Positions 16,521 through 25,839 of a DNA stretch of 64,000 bases are shown one piece after another. Source of the stretch: Enterococcus_K sp051713825 (lineage in GTDB: Bacteria; Bacillota; Bacilli; Lactobacillales; Enterococcaceae); assembly GCF_051713825.1 (NCBI RefSeq), contig NZ_JBIOQR010000001.1, positions 3,950,530 through 4,014,529 on the forward strand, read 5' to 3'. A model generated the notes under the pieces. The model did not search any database and was not told the DNA's origin. It worked only from the letters and a program-made list of their open reading frames with translations. Within the stretch, counting starts at the first letter, position 1. Each line of letters begins with the position of its first letter. A program made the position numbers and the translations under genes.

Positions 16521-17204
16521 ATGAAAACCTCTTTCCATGAAGATCGCTGGGTTGGCTTATTGTTAAGCTTTATTGGCGGTGCTATGGACAGCTACACCTA
16601 TATTCATTATGATGCGTTTGCCTCTGCACAAACAGGCAATATTATCCTTGCAACCATTCAAGCCTTTGACGGTCAGTGGACCAGTGTTGGTAAAAAGCTA
16701 CTTTCTACACTCTTCTTTTTCTTAGGAATCCTCTTAGCGAAATTTTTAATTGACTACTTCCATAAGAAACGGCTCCATTTTTGGCGCTTATTCATCCTTT
16801 ATTTCGAAGCACTCATCTTCTTTCTAATCGGCCTGTCCTTTTTAAATCATCAGACCACACTTGTCACCATCATCATCGCCTTTACTGCAGCGATTCAGTG
16901 GGTCTCCTTCGATAAAATAAATGGGCTCGCCTACACAAATCTTTTTACTACAGGGAATTTAAAAGGTGTCGCAACCAATCTTTACGACTATCTAATGACT
17001 GGTAAAAAAGAAGCACAACAACTATTTATTCATTTTGTCTTAGTCGTTTTGTCCTTCATTACCGGGGTCATCTGCTCTGTTTTTCTTTATCGTCTGATCG
17101 AAACCAAAGCCATTTTACTCGTCTCAGGACTTTTTCTTTATCTAGCGCTCTCACAAACCTACCTCATCTGGCGGTTTTATCGACAAGAACACTATTTAAA
17201 ATAA
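16521..17204 (+). CDS. DUF1275 (YoaK-type) membrane protein
   Basis: A 227-residue protein with about six transmembrane segments. Family-typical parts are the N-terminal SFIGGAMDSYTY...ASAQTGNI and the middle TAAIQWVSFDKINGLAYTNLFTTGNLKG, an internal pseudo-repeat of the TGN motif. Members are widespread inner-membrane proteins of unknown activity. It is monocistronic with a strong terminator seven bases downstream. Confidence 0.85.
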   Translation: MKTSFHEDRWVGLLLSFIGGAMDSYTYIHYDAFASAQTGNIILATIQAFDGQWTSVGKKLLSTLFFFLGILLAKFLIDYFHKKRLHFWRLFILYFEALIFFLIGLSFLNHQTTLVTIIIAFTAAIQWVSFDKINGLAYTNLFTTGNLKGVATNLYDYLMTGKKEAQQLFIHFVLVVLSFITGVICSVFLYRLIETKAILLVSGLFLYLALSQTYLIWRFYRQEHYLK

Positions 17205-17210
17205 GTCTAC

Positions 17211-17257
17211 AAAAAAGGAAACGAACCGCTTTTTATCAGCTGTCCGTTTCCTTTTTA
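17211..17257. terminator. Bidirectional terminator
   Basis: AAAAAGGAAACG pairs with CGTTTCCTTTTT around a loop of about 20 bases. It lies between the convergent DUF1275 gene and ABC operon. Confidence 0.85.
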
Positions 17258-17307
17258 TGCATAACTGGCTGCTTTAGCAAAAGAGCCAGTTACTTTCAGT
17301 TCTATTA

Positions 17308-18063
17308 CTAGACTCGCTCCCATCTCATCGTAACCCAACCAATCAAGTCAATCACTAAGAAAAGAACAAACCCCATCAAACTCAACAATAAAATCGCGCC
17401 GTACATCGAAGGGTAGTCAAGACGCATCCAAGCATCCATAATATAATACCCCATCCCATATTCGGTCCCGTAGTTTTCTGTGAAAAACAGAATCGAAATC
17501 GCCGTTCCCAATGAAATTCGGCTCGTACTCAAGATGGCATACATCGATGCCGGCAAGGTAATGTGAATAAACTGTTGTCCTTTTGATGCACGAATACTCC
17601 GATAAATATCATAGTAATGAGAGGGAATATTGCGCACCGCATCTCTAACCGCCAAGACTACTTGTGGAAAAACAATCAAAACAATCATGATAATCTTCGA
17701 AGCGTCCCCTAGCCCAAACAAAAGCATGACGATTGGTAGCATCGCCATCTTAGGGATTGGATAAGTCAGATAAAGTAACGGATCAAATAATTTGTTCAAC
17801 GTCTTAAATGAGCCCATCAATAAACCTAAAAGAAACCCAATTACTAGAGCAATCCCCATACCTGCTAGAACACGACCTAAACTTACCAAAAAGTGAATCT
17901 CAATGTCTTTTTCTATCAGTTTAGGAAAATTGCCATAGACCACTTGAGGTGTCGGCAACATACTTTGGTTTAACCAAATACTTGCTAGATACCAAACCAC
18001 ATGCAACAAAACAGCCGCTATAAGTAACCCTATCAGGCGCTGTAAAAATTGATTTTTTTTCAC
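17308..18063 (-). CDS. NitT/TauT-type ABC transporter permease
   Basis: A 251-residue membrane permease with about six helices and the EAA-type loop (RSIRASKGQQFIHITLPASMYAILSTSRISLGTAI). It belongs to the SsuC/TauC/ThiX group. The GTG start at 18063 overlaps the stop of the ATPase gene by four bases. It is the last gene of the operon binding protein - ATPase - permease. The substrate may be a sulfonate, a pyrimidine or another small organic molecule; sequence alone does not decide. Confidence 0.85.
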   Translation of the reverse strand: MKKNQFLQRLIGLLIAAVLLHVVWYLASIWLNQSMLPTPQVVYGNFPKLIEKDIEIHFLVSLGRVLAGMGIALVIGFLLGLLMGSFKTLNKLFDPLLYLTYPIPKMAMLPIVMLLFGLGDASKIIMIVLIVFPQVVLAVRDAVRNIPSHYYDIYRSIRASKGQQFIHITLPASMYAILSTSRISLGTAISILFFTENYGTEYGMGYYIMDAWMRLDYPSMYGAILLLSLMGFVLFLVIDLIGWVTMRWERV

Positions 18064-18845
18064 GATTGAATCTCCTCTCTCAAGGTATTTACTCGCTCGT
18101 AAAAATCGGGCAATCGGCGTTTTTCTGCCAATGACTGTGCCTCAATCAAAGAAGCTGGTACATCCACCACCTGATAAATCTCACCTGGTTGGCCTTTCAT
18201 CACCACAATTTTGTGCCCTAATAATAAGGCCTCTTCAATATCGTGAGTGATAAAAAAAGTTGTTACTGGATGTTTTTTCCAGGTTTCTAAAAACAGCTCC
18301 TGTGTTTTTTCTCGCGTAAACGCATCCAGGGCTGAAAAAGGTTCATCCATTAATAACAGATCACCGTCCACACCAAACGCGCGCGTGATAGAAACACGCT
18401 GTTGTTGTCCGCCACTCATTTGACTGGGGTAGGAATGTTTCACACTTTCCAAGTTCATCGCCGTAAATAACTCCTGAATCTTTTGTTCCTCTTCTCTCGT
18501 TAATTTACGCTTTTTTTGACTAATTTTCACATTGGAGGTAACTGTTTTCCAAGCTGTCTCCCATGGTAATAAGCCATAGTTTTGTGGCACCAGTCCTAAG
18601 ACGTGTTTGGTTGCTTGATAAGGTGTCTCGCCATAAAGAATCGTTCCTGAATGCGTGGGAATTAACCCACTCAAAACATTCATCAGCGTTGATTTGCCAG
18701 TTCCAGAGGGCCCAATCACAGTATAAATAGTCTGCGGGTCAAAGGTCAGCGAAATATCCTTCAAAATCGTCTTATTGCCGACCTCAACAGTGATATTTGA
18801 CAAAGTTAACGTTAATGCTTGGTTTTTACTATTTAAAGAAGACAT
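18060..18845 (-). CDS. NitT/TauT-type ABC transporter ATPase
   Basis: A 261-residue ABC ATPase with Walker A GPSGTGKST, Q-loop VPQNYGLLPW, signature MSGGQQQR, Walker B LLLMDEPFSALD and switch histidine FFITHDIEEA, characteristic of the SsuB/TauB/ThiZ group. I chose ATG 18845; the GTG at 18857 is also open. Its 5' end overlaps the binding-protein gene by 17 bases, so the two are translationally linked. Confidence 0.88.
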   Translation of the reverse strand: MSSLNSKNQALTLTLSNITVEVGNKTILKDISLTFDPQTIYTVIGPSGTGKSTLMNVLSGLIPTHSGTILYGETPYQATKHVLGLVPQNYGLLPWETAWKTVTSNVKISQKKRKLTREEEQKIQELFTAMNLESVKHSYPSQMSGGQQQRVSITRAFGVDGDLLLMDEPFSALDAFTREKTQELFLETWKKHPVTTFFITHDIEEALLLGHKIVVMKGQPGEIYQVVDVPASLIEAQSLAEKRRLPDFYERVNTLREEIQS

Positions 18846-19785
18846 CGCTAAGCACATCCTGAGGCGTTAAGTCTTTCTCTAGTAACCCTTTTTCTTTGGC
18901 CCAAGCAAACGCTGCTGTAATATCTGCATCCGTCGCTTGTTCTGCTGGCGTATAGTCAGGAATCGTGATTTGATCCTTCAGTGATTCAGGGAACCCAATT
19001 TCATCAATAAATAATTGGATATATTCTTCTTTATCATGGGATTTCATGTATTCCACTGCGTCATTGTAGGCTTTGTACATTCCTTCAAAAGCTGCTGATT
19101 TTTCGTCAATTGTCTTTTGTTGGGCCCCGATAACAAATGGATTAATGCCGATATCTCTTGTTGAACCCAAGACACGCATACCCTCTGCTTTAGCAATCGT
19201 TACTAATGGTTCTGGCAAAATAGCCGCTGACACTTGACCACTCTTAATCAATTCAACACGGCTAGGAACAGCTGGAACATCGGTGATTTTGGCATCTGAT
19301 TCCTTCATACCCACTGTATCAAGCATTTCAGTCACAGCGTACTCAGTCCCACCATTTTTCCCTAAAACAATTTCTTTTCCTTTAATATCAGCCAATTTTT
19401 TTACACTATCGTCTCCTGTAACCAAATCAAACTGACCATATGTCGAGCTTGTAATTTTAACGTCTTGACCGCCCTGTTGGTAAATCGCCATAGCCACTAA
19501 ATCAGTATTGATAGCATCCACCTTTCCGGCCAAAAACGCCGCATCACGATCTTTGGCTGATTTGAAAGCTTGAATATCAATATCCACACCATATTTTTTA
19601 TCAAAGCCTTGTTGATGTGCTAAGATAAATGGGATATTATCTGTTGATGGCATCACACCAACTGACAAAGTTTCGACTTTGTCTTTGGCTGCCGCCCCCG
19701 AATCTTTTGTTTTTTCTTCTTTGTTTCCACAAGCAGATAAGCTAAATAAAGCCAACAAGCTTGCTGCAACTAAAAATTTTTTCAT
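18829..19785 (-). CDS. NitT/TauT-type ABC transporter substrate-binding lipoprotein
   Basis: A 318-residue protein with signal peptide MKKFLVAASLLALFSLSAC, lipobox LSAC and Cys19, then a periplasmic-binding-protein type 2 fold of the NMT1/SsuA class (VGVMPSTDNIPFILAHQQG; AGKVDAINTDLVAMAIYQQGG). I chose ATG 19785 behind GGGAGAG; the longer open frame to 19935 adds a non-signal N-terminus and is unlikely. It heads the operon. Substrate unknown. Confidence 0.88.
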   Translation of the reverse strand: MKKFLVAASLLALFSLSACGNKEEKTKDSGAAAKDKVETLSVGVMPSTDNIPFILAHQQGFDKKYGVDIDIQAFKSAKDRDAAFLAGKVDAINTDLVAMAIYQQGGQDVKITSSTYGQFDLVTGDDSVKKLADIKGKEIVLGKNGGTEYAVTEMLDTVGMKESDAKITDVPAVPSRVELIKSGQVSAAILPEPLVTIAKAEGMRVLGSTRDIGINPFVIGAQQKTIDEKSAAFEGMYKAYNDAVEYMKSHDKEEYIQLFIDEIGFPESLKDQITIPDYTPAEQATDADITAAFAWAKEKGLLEKDLTPQDVLSDVFFK

Positions 19786-20324
19786 TCTCTTTACTCTCCC
19801 TTTGTTCATTCTCTTTTGTTCGCTCCTAATAAACGAAACAAATCCATCGCCTATTCTACCATGAATTCTCCAGCAAAAAAAAACTTCAACTTGTGAAAAA
19901 TGAACGACCCGTTTAAAGCACGCCTGCACTTGCAATTACACCCCAGAACGTCCCACTCTCAACAATTGAAACTTTTTTCACAATCTCTAGTTTACTCCTA
20001 TTTCAGCTCATTGTAAAAACTTAAAAAGCTTTTTTTCTGAAGAGCTTCCCATAAAAACTTTCTCTCTTACAAAAATAAAGATATTTACTCTTTGTGACGA
20101 CTATATGACTTAGAAGAAGCCAGTTGACAGCGTTCGAACTGCTGACTACAATACTCGTGTAGAGACATTATCTATGACCGATTTTACTCACCTGAATTAG
20201 GCAACACAACAACGAATGTTTTTCTAGTTTCCATAGAAAAACTGAACTTCCAAACAGAAACAACTCGAACCATCAACAAAAAAGAGAGCGCTTCTTACTC
20301 ACCCACAAGAAATGGAGAATCTGT
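19786..20324. other. Intergenic region, no gene seen
   Basis: About 540 bases between the divergent ABC operon and the glycosyltransferase gene. No riboswitch, repeat or credible small gene was recognised. A ribosome site AATGGAGAA precedes the glycosyltransferase start. Confidence 0.4.
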
Positions 20325-21143
20325 ATGAACGAACCGATTGATTTACTTTTTACATTAAACGAAGGCTACTTACACCCATTGAAAGTCGCTTTCCTATCCA
20401 TCCATCATAACAACCCGAAAACCACTTTTCGTTTGTGGCTCATTCATGAACAAATCCCAGAAACAAACCTACAAGACCTCACTTCATTTGTTGAGTCTTT
20501 GGGCCATACGCTACAAGCTATACAGGTTGACGGTTCAGTGTGGTCAAGTGCACCAACTGTGGCTCGTTACCCAAAAGAAATGTATTTCCGACTCTTAGCT
20601 GGAGAAATTTTACCTACTACTTTAACAAAGGTCTTGTACTTAGATCCAGATATTTTAGTCATTAATTCCCTAACGGAGCTATGGGAAACACCGCTAGATT
20701 CATTCATGTTTGCCGCTTGCACTCACACTGGTCTAGTAGATGTCGCAACGCCTTTAAACAAAGTTCGCTTAGATTTAGAACATGGGTATTATAACTCAGG
20801 CGTCTTACTGATGAATCTAACCATGATGAGAGACAAAGTTCACTGGGCGGACATCAGTGCTTCTCTCGAAAAATATGAAAATCATTTAATTTTGCCTGAT
20901 CAAGATGTCCTCAATTATCTCTACGGCAAGTATATCTTGGAGGTACCAGAAGAACAATGGAACTACGATGCCCGAATGTACGCGAGCTATTTCACTCGAA
21001 GCTTAGGAAAACATGACATTCACTGGGTCATGAAACATACAGCTATTCTTCATTTTTGTGGACGACCAAAACCATGGGATAAAAAAAATGATACTCGGTT
21101 CACCGCACTCTACCTTTCCTATAGTAATTTGTTCGATCAATAA
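20325..21143 (+). CDS. Family 8 glycosyltransferase
   Basis: A 272-residue cytoplasmic or membrane-associated glycosyltransferase of the GT8/LgtC type. The N-terminus (DLLFTLNEGYLHPLKVAFLSI) and the metal-binding DxD motif DPD at 107-109 (VLYLDPDILV) are typical, as are YYNSGVLLMNL and the C-terminal HFCGRPKPW. It uses an activated sugar, often UDP-glucose or UDP-galactose, with metal ions. It is a single gene outside any polysaccharide cluster, so the acceptor (teichoic acid, lipid or protein) is unknown. Confidence 0.88.
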   Translation: MNEPIDLLFTLNEGYLHPLKVAFLSIHHNNPKTTFRLWLIHEQIPETNLQDLTSFVESLGHTLQAIQVDGSVWSSAPTVARYPKEMYFRLLAGEILPTTLTKVLYLDPDILVINSLTELWETPLDSFMFAACTHTGLVDVATPLNKVRLDLEHGYYNSGVLLMNLTMMRDKVHWADISASLEKYENHLILPDQDVLNYLYGKYILEVPEEQWNYDARMYASYFTRSLGKHDIHWVMKHTAILHFCGRPKPWDKKNDTRFTALYLSYSNLFDQ

Positions 21144-21246
21144 GAGTATCCGAACCCATTTCTGATTTTAAAAACTAACTAAATATTCATTTAAAACAAA
21201 TTAATTTCTGTCTTTTAGGAGTAACCTGATTCAAAGCTCAAACTGC

Positions 21247-21275
21247 TTGGTTTAAGGTGAAAACTGTGCTACTAT
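21247..21275 (+). promoter_or_regulatory. Promoter of the antisense antitoxin RNA
   Basis: -35 TTGGTT, a 17-base spacer and an extended -10 TGCTACTAT. Its transcript would start near 21282 and run to the hairpin at 21314-21350, converging on the Fst-like toxin gene. This is the layout of RNA II in par/fst loci. Confidence 0.55.
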
Positions 21276-21281
21276 GTAAAT

Positions 21282-21350
21282 GCAGAACATGACCAGCTTT
21301 TGCAGAATAACACAACCCCCAACCTACTCTAATAGGCTGGGGGTTCTTTT
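21282..21350 (+). ncRNA. Putative antisense antitoxin RNA of the Fst-type locus
   Basis: A short transcript of about 70 bases predicted from the promoter at 21247-21275 and the shared terminator. In the par family the antitoxin RNA pairs with the toxin mRNA at the common terminator loop and at short direct repeats, blocking translation. The start point is inferred and the repeats were not resolved. Confidence 0.5.
21314..21350. terminator. Shared bidirectional terminator of toxin mRNA and antisense RNA
   Basis: AACCCCCAACCTA pairs with TAGGCTGGGGGTT around a short loop, with TTCTTTT on the plus strand. It is strong enough to end both converging transcripts. Confidence 0.8.
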
Positions 21351-21397
21351 CACTTATTAAAATAATTAAGCGTGTGAGTTAGAAAAGCAACTAAGGT

Positions 21398-21499
21398 TTA
21401 GTCTTTCCCATCTAACCAATGAGAAATCAGTACACTGATGATGCTCACAAACAACGGAGCAACAACTAACATGACCAATTTTTCAAACAGAATAATCAT
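21398..21499 (-). CDS. Fst-like type I toxin, small membrane peptide
   Basis: A 33-codon frame, ATG 21499 to TAA 21398, encodes a hydrophobic helix, an alanine-proline kink and a charged tail: KLVMLVVAPLFVSIISVLI followed by SHWLDGKD. The VAPxFVxxxxxLISxWLD pattern and 33-residue length match the Fst/par family of enterococcal type I toxins, which insert into the membrane. GAGG lies close upstream. The antisense RNA promoter and shared terminator are in the expected places. It is chromosomal, between the glycosyltransferase gene and mprF. Confidence 0.8.
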   Translation of the reverse strand: MIILFEKLVMLVVAPLFVSIISVLISHWLDGKD

Positions 21500-21580
21500 C
21501 GCCTCTTGGGCAAGTTGCGAGAACCGAGTCTAACATAAAACAACCTTTGTCCTGTCCTTTTTCTCTATACCAAGCTCTAT

Positions 21581-21620
21581 AAAAATAAACTTTTCCAAAT
21601 GAGGGAAAGTTTATTTTTAT
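21581..21620. terminator. Terminator of mprF
   Basis: AATAAACTTTCC pairs with GGAAAAGTTTATT and is followed by TTTAT on the minus strand, 26 bases after the mprF stop. Confidence 0.8.
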
Positions 21621-21645
21621 TATAGATCACAACACTATCTGTGAG

Positions 21646-24228
21646 TTATAACTCAATCATTGCTTCTTCGGCAACCGTGGCTCCTTTTGTTTTGCCACGA
21701 CCAATCAATAAAAGCAATTGAGCGGCTGTTAACAGAAAACGACTATCCTTCATATACGCAAAGTAACGACCCTGCCACTCATCGACATACGTATTCTTTG
21801 CTTCATAATTATCTTGGAAGCCATAAAAAGAAGTGCCATAGTTATAGATAATATGCATGACTTTTTCTTCAAAGAAAGAAAACGGCGTATCACCCACATG
21901 AACAAGTGGGGCCATGCCCAAATCAACCTTTTCTTCCCCCAGTTTTTTGTACACATCCATTAAATGAGCAATAAGAAAATCGGGTAGTGTCGCAGGTTGC
22001 CCTTTTGCTACGCGTAGAAGATCATATGAAGCGAATTGATTATTGATTGGCTGCTGGGTAATAAACCCAATAATTTTGTTCTCAGGATCCCGTGCAACAC
22101 CGATACCACTTTTTTTCAGATAAGCTTCTTCAAAGCGCCCTACCGAGAAGAATTTTTCCGACTGACCGTCCAACCATTCCTCTGATATGCCAATCAATTC
22201 TTTATAAATTTCACTAGGTAATTCTGGGTAAAACGTAAATTGAATCCCCTCATTCGCTAATTTTTTCAATTCAAATGTCTCAGTAAATAAAGAACGATTG
22301 GCTGTTTGTAAATCAACGATTCCAGCTTCACCGACTTTGACAAAGTGGAAGCCTAAATCATGTAAGGCAACAATATACTGTTCTGAGATTTTATAAAAAG
22401 CCAATTGATAACCTAACTTATCTGCCTGTGTCATGAAGGAAAGAGTCGCTTCTTTCCACTTCTCTTGATTCCCTATTGGATTACCTAAAATGAAACATTT
22501 ATTACCCTTCATCTGATAACCAAAGACCACTTCATCTAATCCATCTTCTTGATAATAGAAATAAAAATACCCAGGTAACTCTAGGTAATGACTCGCATTC
22601 GTCCCACCATATCGTTTAAGAAGCCTGTGAAAACGCCCTTCGTCTAATCCCTCTCCTAGTGAATAATCAGTCGTAGCTAAATACTGGTACAAGGTCACCA
22701 AAGCCAATAAAGAAACGGCCAATCCAATTAACCCAGAAAACCAAATGTCATCTGCAGGAAATAGAAAAAATTTATTCGAAATCAACTTTCCAGAAAAACC
22801 AGAGCCTTTATTACTGAAATAGCCAGCAATAGCATAGGCAATAAATAAAAAGCCAAAAAGAAAACCATCCACCATAATCGCTTCCCAAGAATAAACGAAC
22901 TTCTCACGATAAAATTCTTTTCTCGAAACAAAAACCACTAGAACAATTAGTAGATAAACAACTATCAAACGGATAGAAGTTGTACGCATGATAGTATTAA
23001 CAATTCCAAAGCTCAATAAAAGAATCGTTGGCCAGAACGCCTTTTTGACCTTCATTGAAAGACCTCTAGCTAGTCCCAATAACAAGAACCCGACTAATAA
23101 ATTCAAGGTCTGATCTAAGAAGTTAAACGAGAACGGTAACAAGAATTGAAAAACTTTACTAATTGCCGATAGATTGGTGATTGTCGATAATAAAACCATC
23201 ATGATTCCCGCAAAGTAGACAGCTGCCACCATGATGCTGTGCGCCACTTTTTGTGAATATAAGCGTGGTAAATTATCAAAGAAGCGATTAACTTTGACCC
23301 CCGCTTGTGTAATAAATAAAATAATTCCTGATAAAAAAGGCACTAGATAATAAAACAATCGATAGTATAATAACCAAACAACTGCAGTCCCTTGAGTGAT
23401 TCCTAACTGACTCATTCCTAAAATCATTAAAACGTCAAACGTCCCCATTCCACCAGGGACCATTGTCAACATCCCAATCAGCGTAGCAATAATAAACATT
23501 GGGTAAATTTCGACCATTTGAATAGGAACTGCCATCAAATGCCCAATCACCAAAAAGACAAAGAGGGCACCCGACCATTGCCCAAACGAAGCACTAACTA
23601 ACCCAATAATCCCTTTTGGAACAAACTCTTTAAATAAAGTTTTCCGTTTCAAGTAAACGAATAGTAGCAAAACTGGCGTCACCAAGCTGCCACCTAAAAG
23701 CCAGAACCAATAATTTAAAAAAAGGGAATTTTTATGGATAAATAAACTATCAAAAAAGGTCAGAAACGCCCATATAGATAGCCCAGATAACATAAACAAC
23801 GCCACTTTTGAAACCGTCGCTAAAACTTTTTTACGATCCGTTCCCACACCATAAAACTTTGCTCGTAAACTCGCACCAATCACTCCACCAAACCCGGCTA
23901 AATTGTTAATCGTATTCGTCGTCCAAGCTGCAACAAACCAGTCTTTACGTGGCATCTTGGGTTTCCCCTCATTTTCTAACACTCGGACCGTTACCCAATC
24001 GTATAAAAGCATCGGTAAAACCCCAATTAAACCGGTCAATGTCATCACAAATAAATTGAATCTATCTTGTTGCTTCATGGTAGCAAAAACGTCATTCCAG
24101 CTCATCCCATGGGCAATATTTGCCACTTGGCTTGAAACAAAAATCAAAATAGAACCAAAAAAGATTAACTTGAGGAGGAGACTATGTTTTTTTGCTAGTT
24201 GATAAACTTGTTGCATTCTTTTTCTCAC
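21646..24228 (-). CDS. mprF: Phosphatidylglycerol lysyltransferase / flippase
   Basis: A very large membrane protein (860 residues from GTG 24228; 876 if ATG 24276 is used). The first 500 or so residues form about 14 transmembrane helices of the flippase domain, with signature stretch NLAGFGGVIGASLRAKFYG. The last 330 form a cytoplasmic GNAT-like aminoacyl transferase domain (DUF2156; YYQEDGLDEVVFGYQMKGNKCFILGNPIG). It adds an amino acid, usually lysine, from aminoacyl-tRNA to phosphatidylglycerol and flips the product outward, lowering sensitivity to cationic peptides. AAAGGGAG eight bases before GTG 24228 favours that start. Confidence 0.92.
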   Translation of the reverse strand: MRKRMQQVYQLAKKHSLLLKLIFFGSILIFVSSQVANIAHGMSWNDVFATMKQQDRFNLFVMTLTGLIGVLPMLLYDWVTVRVLENEGKPKMPRKDWFVAAWTTNTINNLAGFGGVIGASLRAKFYGVGTDRKKVLATVSKVALFMLSGLSIWAFLTFFDSLFIHKNSLFLNYWFWLLGGSLVTPVLLLFVYLKRKTLFKEFVPKGIIGLVSASFGQWSGALFVFLVIGHLMAVPIQMVEIYPMFIIATLIGMLTMVPGGMGTFDVLMILGMSQLGITQGTAVVWLLYYRLFYYLVPFLSGIILFITQAGVKVNRFFDNLPRLYSQKVAHSIMVAAVYFAGIMMVLLSTITNLSAISKVFQFLLPFSFNFLDQTLNLLVGFLLLGLARGLSMKVKKAFWPTILLLSFGIVNTIMRTTSIRLIVVYLLIVLVVFVSRKEFYREKFVYSWEAIMVDGFLFGFLFIAYAIAGYFSNKGSGFSGKLISNKFFLFPADDIWFSGLIGLAVSLLALVTLYQYLATTDYSLGEGLDEGRFHRLLKRYGGTNASHYLELPGYFYFYYQEDGLDEVVFGYQMKGNKCFILGNPIGNQEKWKEATLSFMTQADKLGYQLAFYKISEQYIVALHDLGFHFVKVGEAGIVDLQTANRSLFTETFELKKLANEGIQFTFYPELPSEIYKELIGISEEWLDGQSEKFFSVGRFEEAYLKKSGIGVARDPENKIIGFITQQPINNQFASYDLLRVAKGQPATLPDFLIAHLMDVYKKLGEEKVDLGMAPLVHVGDTPFSFFEEKVMHIIYNYGTSFYGFQDNYEAKNTYVDEWQGRYFAYMKDSRFLLTAAQLLLLIGRGKTKGATVAEEAMIEL

Positions 24229-24496
24229 AACGCGGACTCCCTTTACAGGTTTTTCATATAGATATTTTCCATACATACCTTTTCTATTTCTTAATAGTAG
24301 CTCACTTTACTCAGATTTTCCACTGATTATGACAAAAGACAATCTATCTCCATCGCTCTACAACTTCAAAAGAATCATCATTTAACACGCACCTCATTGA
24401 TACAAACTACCCATACATACTTGAAAAAATTTTGCCATTTACTTTTGAACATGATATGTTTAAAATGACAGAAAAATGTAGGAGGCAGACAATATC

Positions 24497-25516
24497 ATGG
24501 CAGTTACTATGAAGGATGTTGCTGAACATGCTGGGGTATCGAAAAGTACCGTATCACAGTATTTGAACAATCGTTTTCAATATATGAGTGAGGAAACAAA
24601 AACAAGAATAGCAAACAGTATTTCGGAACTAAAATATACCCCGAATCAAATTGCACGTAGTTTAAAGCAAAAGAAAACAAATGTCGTTGCTGTGGTTGCT
24701 GCAACCCTTTCTTCTCGATTTACAACCGAACTAGTTAGTGCAATCGAAAAGTTTTTTTCTGAAAAAGGAGTCGATGTCATTGTAGCAAGTACCGATGACA
24801 ATTCAAAAAAAGAACGAAACTACGTTGAGTCCCTAAAAGCTCGGCAAGTCGATGGCGTGATCGTCTTTCCTACAATTGAAAACCGTGATTTTTATGTAAA
24901 ACTAGTTGACGAGCAGTACCCCATTGTTTTTGTGGATAGAAAAATTGAAAATGTAGCAGTTGATTCTGTTACTTTAAATAACTTTCAAGCTGGTTTTTGT
25001 GCAACTAATGCGCTCCTAACGAAAAATCATCAAAATATAGCCATTCTGACCTTTCCATTAGGTACAAACGAAAGTATCGCCAACCGAAGAGACCGCTTAA
25101 ACGGGTACATTGCTGCTTTAACGCAGCAGAATATAGCGATTAACTCCGACTACATTATTCAGACGGACCGAAAAAGCGTGAATAGTCAACTAAATTCATT
25201 ATTAGCACTTCCTACCCCACCCACTGCACTGGTTTTAACTAATGATATGCTCTTAGAACAAACCTTGATTTGGTCGAAACAAAATGATATTTTACTTCCT
25301 GATACACTCTCCTTAGTCGGGATTGATGATGTCTCTTTCGCTCATTTCTTTTCACCCTCGATTTCGACTGTTGAACAACCCGTTACAGAGATGGGAACTT
25401 CTGCCGCCGAACTTTTATTGAACAAAATAAATAATGAGAAAAAAAATGCAAAACCAACAAATACTGTTTATGAACCTCTATTGAATTTACGAGAATCAAT
25501 TAAACAAATAGACTAA
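24497..25516 (+). CDS. LacI-family transcriptional regulator
   Basis: A 339-residue repressor. The N-terminal helix-turn-helix is textbook (MKDVAEHAGVSKSTVSQYLNNR, residues 5-26), with the hinge helix NQIARSLKQKKT and then a periplasmic-binding-protein-like effector domain. It precedes an uronate-type operon (PTS EIIC, lyase, cupin). A 37-bp palindrome typical of LacI operators lies between it and that operon, so it is the likely local repressor and its inducer is probably a sugar from the pathway. It has its own terminator. Confidence 0.9.
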   Translation: MAVTMKDVAEHAGVSKSTVSQYLNNRFQYMSEETKTRIANSISELKYTPNQIARSLKQKKTNVVAVVAATLSSRFTTELVSAIEKFFSEKGVDVIVASTDDNSKKERNYVESLKARQVDGVIVFPTIENRDFYVKLVDEQYPIVFVDRKIENVAVDSVTLNNFQAGFCATNALLTKNHQNIAILTFPLGTNESIANRRDRLNGYIAALTQQNIAINSDYIIQTDRKSVNSQLNSLLALPTPPTALVLTNDMLLEQTLIWSKQNDILLPDTLSLVGIDDVSFAHFFSPSISTVEQPVTEMGTSAAELLLNKINNEKKNAKPTNTVYEPLLNLRESIKQID

Positions 25517-25548
25517 CTTTCAGAAAAATTTGTTAGACCATGGTAGAT

Positions 25549-25599
25549 AAGCGTGTAATAAAAGTTCCTACTAACTGCTGTTACATGCTTTATTTTTTT
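25549..25599 (+). terminator. Terminator of the LacI-family gene
   Basis: AAGCGTGTAA pairs with TTACATGCTT around a loop of about 22 bases, followed by TATTTTTTT. Confidence 0.75.
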
Positions 25600-25778
25600 C
25601 CTCTTCTTTTCCTTTCAACGATTCCTCAGCGACTAACGCTGAACTGCAGACACACACATTCCTTTGCAACTAGCTATTTCTAATGCTCATCTACTCTAAA
25701 ACTCTTCATCATTTTTTAGTTACCGCTTTCAAAAATTCTCTTGCTTTTTTATTATTTATCGAGTAAGATAATTTTACC

Positions 25779-25815
25779 ATTTGATAAACCGGTTTAGTAA
25801 ACCGAGTTATCAAAT
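25779..25815. promoter_or_regulatory. Operator palindrome upstream of the PTS/lyase operon
   Basis: A near-perfect 37-bp palindrome centred on base 25797: outer arms ATTTGATAA and TTATCAAAT, inner arms CGGTTTA and TAAACCG. It contains TAAACCGGTTTA, a 12-bp palindrome with the central CG common to LacI-family operators. It ends 24 bases before the EIIC start and would block transcription. Confidence 0.75.
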
Positions 25816-25839
25816 GCAAATATTTTAGGAGGAAAGAAA

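Noticed and set aside
23903..24202. 99-codon plus-strand frame opposite mprF
   Set aside because: Antisense shadow of the conserved flippase domain of mprF.
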